A program made the position numbers and the translations under genes. DNA of 7,382 bases from Dehalococcoidia bacterium (GTDB taxonomy: Bacteria > Chloroflexota > Dehalococcoidia > GIF9 > AB-539-J10). The notes beneath the pieces were generated by a model that worked only from the letters and a program-made list of their open reading frames with translations, did no database searches and had not been told where the DNA came from. The stretch covers positions 1 to 7,382 of the forward strand of contig JAUVYD010000068.1 of NCBI GenBank assembly GCA_030603265.1, read 5' to 3'. Positions 1 to 5,469 of this stretch are shown piece after piece (the stretch's first letter is position 1; the number at the start of each line of letters is the position of its first letter).

Positions 1-300
1 CAAGTCCGTGCACGCTATCTCCCAGTTCTGGCAGTGAACGCAGTGGAAGTTGCAGCCCCATCCACCAAGAGAGAAGGTCTTGCTTCCCGGGTAGAAGTGA
101 AAGAGGGGCTTCTTCTCGATCGGATCCGCGGCAACCGATGACACTTCGCCATAGCTCCGTGTGTAGAGCACCCCGTCACGGTTGACACGAACCCGGCAGA
201 CACCGGCTCTCCCGGGGTTGATTGTGCATCTCCACTGGCACACGTGGCAGCGAACCCGGGCGCCAGTCAACTGCTCATAGAGCAGAGCTTCCCGCTCCAT
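1..300 (-). CDS. amrS: AmmeMemoRadiSam system radical SAM enzyme (N-terminal part, runs off the window)
   Basis: Translating the minus strand from the ATG at 300-298 gives 100 residues that stay open to the window edge. They match the start of the PflA-like radical SAM protein of the AmmeMemoRadiSam system: a cysteine-rich N-terminus (C18, C21, C25, C35), the stretch DPIEKKPLFHFYPGSK at 59-74, and the radical SAM cluster motif CNFHCVHC (C83, C87, C90), which binds a [4Fe-4S] cluster and S-adenosylmethionine. The family is usually about 330-340 aa, so roughly 70% of the gene lies outside. It normally works with AMMECR1 and Memo proteins in a system whose reaction is not settled; those partners are not visible here. 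The start is firm because an in-frame TAA lies four codons upstream and no other start codon falls between. There is no properly spaced Shine-Dalgarno, only AGGAG abutting the ATG. A TATAAT box ends 8 nt before the ATG, so the mRNA is probably leaderless. Transcribed divergently from coaE. Confidence 0.9.
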   Translation of the reverse strand, partial: MEREALLYEQLTGARVRCHVCQWRCTINPGRAGVCRVRVNRDGVLYTRSYGEVSSVAADPIEKKPLFHFYPGSKTFSLGGWGCNFHCVHCQNWEIACTDL

Positions 301-308
301 CTCCTGCC

Positions 309-336
309 ATTATACACCGCCTTCCCCCCATTCCAA
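309..336 (-). promoter_or_regulatory. Sigma70-type promoter for the radical SAM gene, leaderless arrangement
   Basis: On the minus strand a perfect -10 box TATAAT (314-309) is preceded by TTGGAA (336-331, 4 of 6 matches to TTGACA) with a 16-nt spacer. Only 8 nt (GGCAGGAG) separate the -10 box from the ATG at 300, so transcription should start within 0-2 nt of the start codon. A TTGACC also lies further upstream but at 23 nt, which is too far. Inferred from sequence only. Confidence 0.6.
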
Positions 337-371
337 CGGTCAATTATTGGAACTTCCGCTGGCAGAACACG

Positions 372-400
372 CTGCCTTTTTGCGCGCCACATCCTATAAT
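372..400 (+). promoter_or_regulatory. Sigma70-type promoter for coaE, leaderless arrangement
   Basis: A perfect TATAAT at 395-400 lies 7 nt before the coaE ATG at 408. With a 17-nt spacer the -35 position is CTGCCT (372-377), only 3 of 6 matches, so the promoter rests mainly on the -10 box. No Shine-Dalgarno is seen between 385 and 407, consistent with transcription starting at or one base before the ATG. Confidence 0.5.
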
Positions 401-407
401 GCTCCTG

Positions 408-1022
408 ATGCGGGTAATTGGAGTCACGGGCAATATCGGGAGCGGCAAGAGCACCGTGTGTCACATGCTCGAACGGCGGGGCTGTCCCGTAATCGACGCG
501 GATATGCAGGCGCACGAGACATATCGCAAGGGAACGACCGTGTGGCGCGGAATCCTGAGCACCTTCGGCCCGGAAGTCCTGGGGCCGGACGGAGAGGTGG
601 ACAGGACCGCACTTGGCAGAAGGGTATTCGGCGATGCCGCCGCGCGGGAGCAGCTCAACGCCTTGGTGCACCCTGCAACGAAGCGCCGGGTACAACAATT
701 ACTTGCCGGATTCCGCAGGCAGGGCTACGAATGGGCCGCCGTGGAGGCGACTCTCTTCGTCGAGGCAGGCTGGCAAAGGATGGTCGACACTATCTGGCTC
801 GTGGCCTCGCAGGAGGCTCTTGTCCTCGACCGGCTGAGGCGCGACCGCCACCAGACCGGGGCCGAAAGCAAATCGCGAATCGCGGCACAGATGTCGGCCA
901 TCGAAAAGATGGAACATGCGGACGACATCATCTACAACGACGGCAGCCTCGAGGAACTCGAGGCCCGCGTGGAGCAGCTCTGGCAGGACCTCTCGACTAC
1001 ACGCGAACCACCCCGCGGCTAG
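408..1022 (+). CDS. coaE: Dephospho-CoA kinase
   Basis: Catalyses the last step of coenzyme A synthesis, ATP-dependent phosphorylation of the 3'-hydroxyl of dephospho-CoA, in the cytosol. The 204-residue product shows the family's features in order: P-loop GNIGSGKST at 8-16, the DAD motif at 30-32 after a beta-strand, the LVHPAT segment of the CoA-binding region, a variant of the usual PLLFE segment (ATLFVEAGW), the lid-type arginines in RLRRDRHQ, then SRIAAQMS and ADDIIYNDGSLEEL near the end, matching the usual 'ADxVIxNxGSLEE'. Length is normal (about 200 aa). The frame is open upstream to 222, and an ATG at 399 is also in frame; I chose 408 because TATAAT occupies 395-400 and homology begins at MRVIGVTG. 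The stop TAG uses the target-site TA (1020-1021) and the first base of the adjoining inserted element (1022). The pre-insertion frame appears to have run 19 codons further, beyond the conserved domain, so activity is probably intact. Confidence 0.95.
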   Translation: MRVIGVTGNIGSGKSTVCHMLERRGCPVIDADMQAHETYRKGTTVWRGILSTFGPEVLGPDGEVDRTALGRRVFGDAAAREQLNALVHPATKRRVQQLLAGFRRQGYEWAAVEATLFVEAGWQRMVDTIWLVASQEALVLDRLRRDRHQTGAESKSRIAAQMSAIEKMEHADDIIYNDGSLEELEARVEQLWQDLSTTREPPRG

Positions 1023-1038
1023 GAGCCTGTCGGAATAA
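1022..1038 (+). repeat. Left terminal inverted repeat (17 bp)
   Basis: Perfect inverted partner of 1578-1594. The match extends one base outwards on each side (1021 and 1595) because of the TA flank, and stops at once inwards (CAG versus GCG). Its first base is the G of the coaE TAG stop. Confidence 0.85.
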
Positions 1039-1132
1039 CAGCCCCCTCGGCATTGGTACGAAGGGAGCAGCCGCCCATGTCGCGCCGTTGACACGCCACT
1101 CATTATCACCATTCACGGTCGAGTCCCCTGGT

Positions 1133-1158
1133 GTAGGGGCGGACCTCTGTGTCCGTCC
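1133..1158 (+). repeat. REP-like GTAG-hairpin, unit A
   Basis: GTAG at 1133-1136 directly precedes a hairpin: stem GGGCGGAC (1137-1144) against GTCCGTCC (1151-1158), one mismatch or G-U, 6-nt loop. A conserved GTAG (or GTGG) immediately 5' of a GC-rich hairpin is the hallmark of REP sequences bound by RAYT-type TnpA proteins. There is no T-tract, so a simple intrinsic terminator is unlikely. Confidence 0.6.
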
Positions 1159-1164
1159 GTCGGA

Positions 1165-1200
1165 CATGGTTCATGATGTGGGGGCAGGTTACACGTGCCC
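1165..1200 (+). repeat. REP-like unit E and left arm of an imperfect internal inverted repeat
   Basis: GTGG at 1178-1181 precedes a short hairpin, GGGCA (1182-1186) with TGCCC (1196-1200). The whole 36-nt stretch matches the reverse complement of 1402-1437 at about 29 of 36 positions by my count, so it is both a degenerate hairpin unit and one arm of a larger inverted repeat inside the element. Confidence 0.5.
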
Positions 1201-1263
1201 GTGGGGTGGTATGGCATTCAGTGCCGTGCCGACCTTTGCGACGCTGTGTGATGACAAGGGGAC

Positions 1264-1288
1264 GGGCGAGGCATGCCATCGCCCCTAC
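1264..1288 (-). repeat. REP-like GTAG-hairpin, unit B
   Basis: On the minus strand GTAG (1288-1285) precedes a stem of GGGCGA pairing with TCGCCC, with an inner GGC/GCC pairing around AT and a one-base bulge. The core layout is the same as units A and C but in the opposite orientation to A. No T-tract follows. Confidence 0.6.
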
Positions 1289-1310
1289 AGATAGGCCACC
1301 CTTCCCCACT

Positions 1311-1335
1311 GGCAGGGACAGAGCCCTGCCCCTAC
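1311..1335 (-). repeat. REP-like GTAG-hairpin, unit C
   Basis: On the minus strand GTAG (1335-1332) precedes a perfect 7-bp stem, GGCAGGG with CCCTGCC, and a 6-nt loop (CTCTGT). It lies 22 nt from unit B in the same orientation and shares CTGTAGGGGC with it, so B and C look like tandem copies with divergent stems. Confidence 0.62.
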
Positions 1336-1401
1336 AGCACGAACCTCCACCGTGTCCCCACAGGCAACCATAGACTGCTGCCGTGACCTTCATCGGCCAC
1401 A

Positions 1402-1437
1402 GGGCACGTGCAACGTGCCACTACATCACAAACCACG
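1402..1437 (-). repeat. REP-like unit D and right arm of the internal inverted repeat
   Basis: On the minus strand GTAG (1424-1421) leads into a perfect 7-bp hairpin, GGCACGT with ACGTGCC (1413-1419 and 1403-1409) around a 3-nt loop. The 36-nt stretch is the inverted partner of 1165-1200. Confidence 0.58.
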
Positions 1438-1577
1438 GCCACGCCCTCGCCACCACCGCCATGAATCAATCTTGACATCCAAGACGGTATCTACATTCCG
1501 CGCTTCGCGCACTCCTGGCCTTCGTGAAGTGGCGCACCAACCTTGCCCTGCGTTGTGTAGTCTCACCGTCAGTGCGC

Positions 1578-1594
1578 TTATTCCGACAGGCTCC
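1578..1594 (-). repeat. Right terminal inverted repeat (17 bp)
   Basis: Perfect inverted partner of 1022-1038, followed by TA at 1595-1596. Its outermost base supplies the G of the TAG stop of the convergent solute-binding protein gene. Confidence 0.85.
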
Positions 1595-3228
1595 TATGGC
1601 CGATCAACACTGACAGCGGAGAGGTCGGGTATCCCGAGAGGACCGGGCCGGTAGCCTGAAACGTACGGCTTCACGAGCACGTGGTTGGCGCCGTACATCA
1701 GCGGGAGACACGGGGCATCATCAATGACCATTCGCTCGGCCTGCCGGTACATCTCAAGGCGCGTCTCCTCGTCCTGCTCTGCAGCGGCACGGTCGAGCAA
1801 CTCATCGAGTTCAGGATTTGAGTAGCCTCCAACGTTGTTCGCCTCACCCGTGCGGAACAACACGCCCAGGAAATTGTGCGGGTCCGGATAGTCCGCGATC
1901 CACCCCAACGAGTACAACTCATCACGTTCATCCCGCAGGCGATAGAGAAAGGCATCGGGCTCAAGCTGCCGCACCGACACTTCCACCCCCAGGTTCTCCC
2001 TCCAATCGAGCATTGCCGCCGCGATGTACTCGGGGAACTGGTTCGCGTAGCCCGACACGGTGATGGTGACAGGAGGCAACTGGTCCGCCGAGCCATAGGA
2101 GGACATCTCCAACAAGTCGAGGGCCAGAGCGGGATCATATTCAAACGCCTTCAGCGATGTGTCATGGCCGGGCAGCCCGGCAGGGAGGTATCCGCTTGCA
2201 ACCCGGACGCTGTCCTTGAACAGCACGCGTACGATGCGCTCTCTGTCGACGGCGTGGCAGAATGCCTGGCGAACGTAGACGTCGTCAAACGGCGGCTTCG
2301 TCACATCAAAGCCGATGTAGTACAGGCTCAACTCCGGCGCCGATGCCAGCTCCGTGTGCACGGGATTCGCAGGATCGGTGGCCTGGTCCATGTAAGCAGC
2401 CGACACGGAGACCACGTCTATCTCCCCTTGCTCGTAAAGCGCCATGGGTAATCCGGACAGCAGATGAAAGTGGACGCTGTCCAGCTTCGGCAGCTCTCCG
2501 TAGTAGTCGGGATTACGCAGCAGGACAATGAGGCTTCCCTGTTCCCAGCGCCACAGCTTGAACGGGCCTGTCCCGTTTGGTTCCTTCCACCACTCGGGAC
2601 CCCGAGATACCGCTTCCCTGTCAACGGCGAAAGCCGTCGGGTACGTGAGTTTGTCGATGAAATAGGCCCTGGGAGCCTCGATGTCGACTCGCAACGTGTA
2701 GTCATCCACCACAGTCACCCCGGTGATTTCCGTAGCGCGACCCTCCATTACGTCGCGGGCACCCAGGATGTCTCCAAGGTATGTCGCCGCCGTCCCGGAG
2801 CCCGTTGACGGGTTGCACGCCCTCTCCCATGAGTATTTGAAGTCAGCCGCAGTGAGAGTTCGGCCAGAGTGAAACTTCACATTCTCCCGCAGGCTGAAGA
2901 CGTAGCTCGTGCCATCCTCGGATACAGTCCACGAGGCCGCGATGTCCGGCACTATCTCAAGGTCGGCATTCAGCTTCACGAGGCCGCTGTAGAGATTCAT
3001 CACGTAGGAGTGAGAAGTCATCTCGCCTGACACGGCAGGGTCAAGGGTGATTGGCCCCGTGTCCCACATGTGGAGGGCGGACACGTCCCCGGATGGCTCG
3101 TCGACAGGCTGACACGAGGTGAGTAGCGGCAGCACCGCCAGAAGACAGAGGAGTACCACCGCGAGGGATGTCAACAAGCAGAAGGTGGAGACCAACGCCG
3201 AGGTCGAGAGTCTCCGAACGTCAGGCAC
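1594..3228 (-). CDS. Extracellular solute-binding lipoprotein, family 5 (oligopeptide/dipeptide type)
   Basis: A 544-residue periplasmic or surface-anchored binding protein of the OppA/DppA family (SBP_bac_5), which captures peptides or similar ligands for an ABC importer. The N-terminus has a long hydrophobic segment (about 11-36) ending in the lipobox LLTSC, with C39 the predicted lipidated residue, followed by an acidic, Ser/Pro-rich linker. The family signature is clear: LNADLEIVPDIAASWTVS, then GTSYVFSLRENVKFHSGRTL and TAADFKYSW. The C-terminal half has GWIADYPDPHNFLGVLF, common in this family. The frame is open to an ATG at 3276, but I chose the GTG at 3228-3226: GGAGG (3242-3238) lies 9 nt upstream and the start overlaps the stop of the upstream peptidase gene by 8 nt, implying translational coupling. 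No permease or ATPase genes are in view, so its transporter partners are unknown. The stop TAG abuts the inserted element; the reconstructed pre-insertion site also reads TAG, so the protein was probably not changed. Confidence 0.9.
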   Translation of the reverse strand: MPDVRRLSTSALVSTFCLLTSLAVVLLCLLAVLPLLTSCQPVDEPSGDVSALHMWDTGPITLDPAVSGEMTSHSYVMNLYSGLVKLNADLEIVPDIAASWTVSEDGTSYVFSLRENVKFHSGRTLTAADFKYSWERACNPSTGSGTAATYLGDILGARDVMEGRATEITGVTVVDDYTLRVDIEAPRAYFIDKLTYPTAFAVDREAVSRGPEWWKEPNGTGPFKLWRWEQGSLIVLLRNPDYYGELPKLDSVHFHLLSGLPMALYEQGEIDVVSVSAAYMDQATDPANPVHTELASAPELSLYYIGFDVTKPPFDDVYVRQAFCHAVDRERIVRVLFKDSVRVASGYLPAGLPGHDTSLKAFEYDPALALDLLEMSSYGSADQLPPVTITVSGYANQFPEYIAAAMLDWRENLGVEVSVRQLEPDAFLYRLRDERDELYSLGWIADYPDPHNFLGVLFRTGEANNVGGYSNPELDELLDRAAAEQDEETRLEMYRQAERMVIDDAPCLPLMYGANHVLVKPYVSGYRPGPLGIPDLSAVSVDRP

Positions 3229-4324
3229 TAGCCAATTCCTCCATGACAGAGGCGCGCCATCCCGCCTCCACACCATCTATGTCGAGTCCAAAGCTCATCA
3301 TGAGCGCGTCATCCACCGTCTCTCCATCCTTGATAGACATCAGGAGGTTGTGCATGGCAGTGCTCCCGTACTCTTCAAGCAGGTACTGTACGATGCTGTG
3401 GCTCTCCGCATAGGAGAGATACGCCTTCGTAGTATCCGAGGAGAACGGTCCGCTCAGCGTCCGCAGCGACAGTAGAGCGTCCTGTCCGGCCGCCGCATAG
3501 AGGAGCGACTGGAACGATTCCTGGGCTTCGCCTTCATTGTGCATTGCGAGACCCTCATCAAGCCAGGTCGGGAGCCGTCCGAACGGGCTGAACACGGCTG
3601 CATGCACGACCAGGTGCGTGAGCTCGTGTCGAAGCGCCCTGATGCCCCAGTCCATATCCCCGGGACCGATGCCGATGGCTATAATCCCATACTCGGTAAA
3701 GGCCACTCCCCCGGTCCATTCCTGGGGATACACCATAGCCTGTCTCAAGTCAGCCGACGACCCGTAGATGTAGATGTCGATATGTCTGTCCACCCTCGTT
3801 CCGACGTCAACCGCAAGCGTTGCGATTGCCGATTCACACACATCAAGCAGCTCGCCGGCGAAGGACTCGTCCCCTGAGTACCACAGGATTGTCACGTCCG
3901 GCGATTCCAGTGCGCGCCACTCGAACCTGTCGTCATCGAAGCTCACGAGTTTCGGCAATGTCTCAATCACAGCGCCACTCGAATCACGTAGCTTCCACCA
4001 ATAAGTGACGTCGGCGCCCGGCGGCAGGCTTGCTCTGCGCATGTCCCAGGTCCAGCTCGTGCTGACCCTGGTCGAAGCCTCAAACGGCGGCCATGCCTCG
4101 CTTATGACCTCTGCATAGTTCATCTTGTCGACCTGATACAGGAGTCGGATGTCCTCAATAGTGCTTGCGCTCTCGGCCTCTACCGAGAACACCAGGTTCA
4201 GCGGGAACTGTGCCTCGACGGTGCTGCTCAGAACCTCTAACGAGTCGGGAGCCGACGCTGCGGGGACTGGCGGAGCCAGGAGACAGCAGAATACCAGTAG
4301 AACCGCAGGTAGAAGCCTCTTCAT
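3221..4324 (-). CDS. Secreted HExxH metallopeptidase, peptidase MA-like family
   Basis: A 367-residue exported protein. Residues 1-25 form a signal peptide (MKR, a hydrophobic core, then a likely cleavage after PAASA). Residues 30-130 look like an all-beta N-terminal domain (alternating hydrophobic pattern, TYWWKLRDSSG). The gluzincin-type zinc site follows: RHELTHLVVH, with H233, E234 and H237 as two ligands and the catalytic glutamate, and E257 in PTWLDEGLA as the probable third ligand. This is the usual layout of the 'peptidase MA' group. The C-terminal helical part (SYAESHSIVQYLLEEYG) matches the same group. The substrate cannot be read from sequence. The ATG overlaps the prfB stop as ATGA, with an AGGTGA Shine-Dalgarno 6 nt upstream, and its own stop overlaps the next gene's start, so translation of the three genes is probably coupled. 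A functional link to the binding protein, for example releasing peptides that it captures, is only inferred. Confidence 0.82.
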   Translation of the reverse strand: MKRLLPAVLLVFCCLLAPPVPAASAPDSLEVLSSTVEAQFPLNLVFSVEAESASTIEDIRLLYQVDKMNYAEVISEAWPPFEASTRVSTSWTWDMRRASLPPGADVTYWWKLRDSSGAVIETLPKLVSFDDDRFEWRALESPDVTILWYSGDESFAGELLDVCESAIATLAVDVGTRVDRHIDIYIYGSSADLRQAMVYPQEWTGGVAFTEYGIIAIGIGPGDMDWGIRALRHELTHLVVHAAVFSPFGRLPTWLDEGLAMHNEGEAQESFQSLLYAAAGQDALLSLRTLSGPFSSDTTKAYLSYAESHSIVQYLLEEYGSTAMHNLLMSIKDGETVDDALMMSFGLDIDGVEAGWRASVMEELASA

Positions 4325-5425
4325 TGCGACTCACCTACCTTTGATCGCAGATAGGCCGCTGTGAAGCCGTCCAGCGCACCGTCAAGAACGGCCTCAGCTC
4401 CCGGCGACTCGAATCCGGTCCTGTGGTCTTTCACAAGCTTGTAGGGGTGCAACACGTAGCTTCTAATCTGGTTGCCCCATCCCGCATCCACGCGCTCTCC
4501 CTTCAGCACGGCTCGCTCTTTCTCCTTCTTCAACCGCTCCGCCTCAAGCAACCGGGCATAGATGATCTTGAGCGCGGCCTCTTTGTTCTGATGCTGCGAG
4601 CGCTGGCTCTGGCACGCAGCCGTGATGCCAGTCGGGAGATGCGTGATGCGCACGGCGCTGCTCGTTTTCTGCATATGCTGACCACCGGGGCCGCTTGCCT
4701 TGAACGCCTCAATCTTCAGGTCGTCCGGCGGAATGTCTATGTCCACTTCCTCGTCGGCCTCGGGCAGGACTTCAACCAGTGCAAACGAGGTGTGGCGGGC
4801 ATGGTCGGCATCGAACGGCGACAGGCGAACAAGCCGATGTACGCCATGTTCCCCCTTCAGATAGCCATAGGCGTGGTCTCCGCGCACGCTGAGGTATGCG
4901 CTCTTGATACCGGCCTCCTCGCCCTCGGATACCTCGAGCACCTCCGCATCGTAGTGCCGCTTCTCCGCCCACAGGACATACATCCGAAGCAGCATGCTCG
5001 CCCAGTCCTGGGACTCAGTCCCGCCTGCTCCGGCGTGAAGCGCACACAGAGCATTGCGGTCATCGAGTTCGCCGGACAACAGAAGGCGCGTCTCCATCTG
5101 CTCGAAATCGGCCCACAGTCGTTGCGCCTCCCCTGCGACGTCATCCTCGATGGAATCGTCGCTCTCGGCCATGGCGAGTTCTACCATCCCGAGCAGCTCG
5201 CCTGTCTGCTTCTCCATGCCCCGCCACGCAGCAACGAGTCCTTTCTTCCCATCAAGGGCTCGCATGAGAGCTTTGCCCTTCCTCTGGTCCTTCCAGAGGT
5301 CTGGGGCGGACGCTTTCTGCTCGAGTTCTTCTATCTGCTTCTCTTCGCCGGCGATGTCAAAGACGCACCATGACATCGGAGAGTCGGCGAAGAAGGGTCT
5401 CAAGGCTATCACGCAATTCGAACAT
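4321..5425 (-). CDS. prfB: Peptide chain release factor 2 (programmed +1 frameshift)
   Basis: RF2 recognises UGA and UAA stops and triggers peptide release on the ribosome. The gene is in two frames. Codons 1-22 (ATG at 5425-5423, product starting MFELRDSL) end at CTT followed by in-frame TGA (5359-5357); a +1 shift at CTT TGA C continues as DIAGEEKQ to the stop at 4321, giving 367 aa against 365 in E. coli. Visible landmarks: a coiled N-terminal region, the codon-recognition tripeptide SPF at 202-204 and the peptidyl-transferase motif GGQ at 247-249 within SGPGGQHMQKT, both within three residues of the E. coli positions. A start read only from the longer frame (5412) would be wrong because it lacks the true N-terminus. 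GAGAGGAG sits 5 nt before the ATG. Expression is expected to be autoregulated: when RF2 is plentiful the early TGA terminates, when scarce the shift wins. First gene of a coupled operon with the peptidase and solute-binding protein. Confidence 0.96.
5356..5371 (-). promoter_or_regulatory. prfB programmed +1 frameshift site with internal SD-like element
   Basis: The minus strand reads ATGGTGCGTCTTTGAC. The slippery CTT (5362-5360), in-frame TGA (5359-5357) and following C (5356) match the classic RF2 site exactly. E. coli has AGGGGG three nucleotides before CTT; here GGTG (5369-5366) occupies the same spacing and could pair with the extended anti-Shine-Dalgarno, but more weakly. Confidence 0.9.
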
Positions 5426-5430
5426 AAGGG

Positions 5431-5438
5431 CTCCTCTC
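5431..5438 (-). promoter_or_regulatory. Ribosome-binding site fixing the prfB start
   Basis: GAGAGGAG lies 5 nt upstream of the ATG at 5425. It supports the frame-0 start (MFELRDSL) required for the frameshift reading of RF2 over the start offered by the longer uninterrupted frame. No convincing promoter is seen in the 44 nt between this gene and the upstream stop, so prfB may be transcribed from upstream or from inside the endonuclease V region. Confidence 0.75.
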
Positions 5439-5469
5439 AATAAAGCAAGTGCCAACCGCGACACCACTA

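Larger units (their letters stand above)
1020..1596. mobile_element. TA-flanked element with 17-bp terminal inverted repeats (MITE-like, IS630/mariner-type ends)
   Basis: GGAGCCTGTCGGAATAA at 1022-1038 is repeated perfectly and inverted at 1578-1594. Each copy is flanked outwards by TA (1020-1021 and 1595-1596), the duplicated target typical of the IS630/Tc1/mariner superfamily. The 573-bp interior (1022-1594) has no recognisable gene on either strand; its open frames match no family I know and lack ribosome-binding sites. I therefore read it as a non-autonomous (MITE-like) element needing a transposase supplied elsewhere. The interior holds five hairpin units, annotated separately, and an imperfect internal inverted repeat. 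It sits exactly between the convergent ends of coaE and the solute-binding protein gene and contributes the final G of both TAG stop codons. The TIR and TA flanks are seen directly; family and mobility are inferred. Confidence 0.72.

Noticed and set aside
15..203. A 62-codon minus-strand open frame
   Set aside because: It is a shadow of the radical SAM gene, whose frame at 1-300 carries the recognisable cysteine motifs.
222..407. Upstream extension of the coaE reading frame (start at 222, or ATG at 399)
   Set aside because: It would overlap the divergent radical SAM gene and cross the TATAAT box; family homology begins at 408 and the extension resembles nothing.
1088..1115. TTGACA boxes at about 1088 and 1472 as possible outward promoters in the element
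   Set aside because: No acceptable -10 box lies 16-18 nt downstream of either.
1106..1393. Open frames of 74-100 codons inside the inserted element on both strands
   Set aside because: No family resemblance, no ribosome-binding site, and they run straight through the hairpin repeats; they are chance frames in GC-rich DNA.
1133..1424. Hairpins as intrinsic terminators of the convergent genes
   Set aside because: None is followed by a T-tract in the relevant direction; the shared GTAG at their 5' base fits REP-type repeats better. A weak bidirectional termination effect cannot be excluded.
1133..1437. CRISPR array
   Set aside because: The repeated units differ in stem sequence and orientation and are unevenly spaced, unlike direct repeats with regular spacers.
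3229..3276. Longer N-terminus for the solute-binding protein from the ATG at 3276
   Set aside because: It would add 16 charged residues before the lipoprotein signal and overlap the peptidase by 56 nt; the GTG at 3228 has a well-spaced GGAGG.
5357..5359. In-frame TGA in prfB as an inactivating mutation
   Set aside because: It lies in the exact CTT TGA C context of the RF2 programmed frameshift, at codon 23, and the downstream protein is intact.
4423..5373. A 316-codon plus-strand open frame opposite prfB
   Set aside because: It is the antisense shadow of prfB, whose SPF and GGQ motifs and frameshift site are unmistakable.
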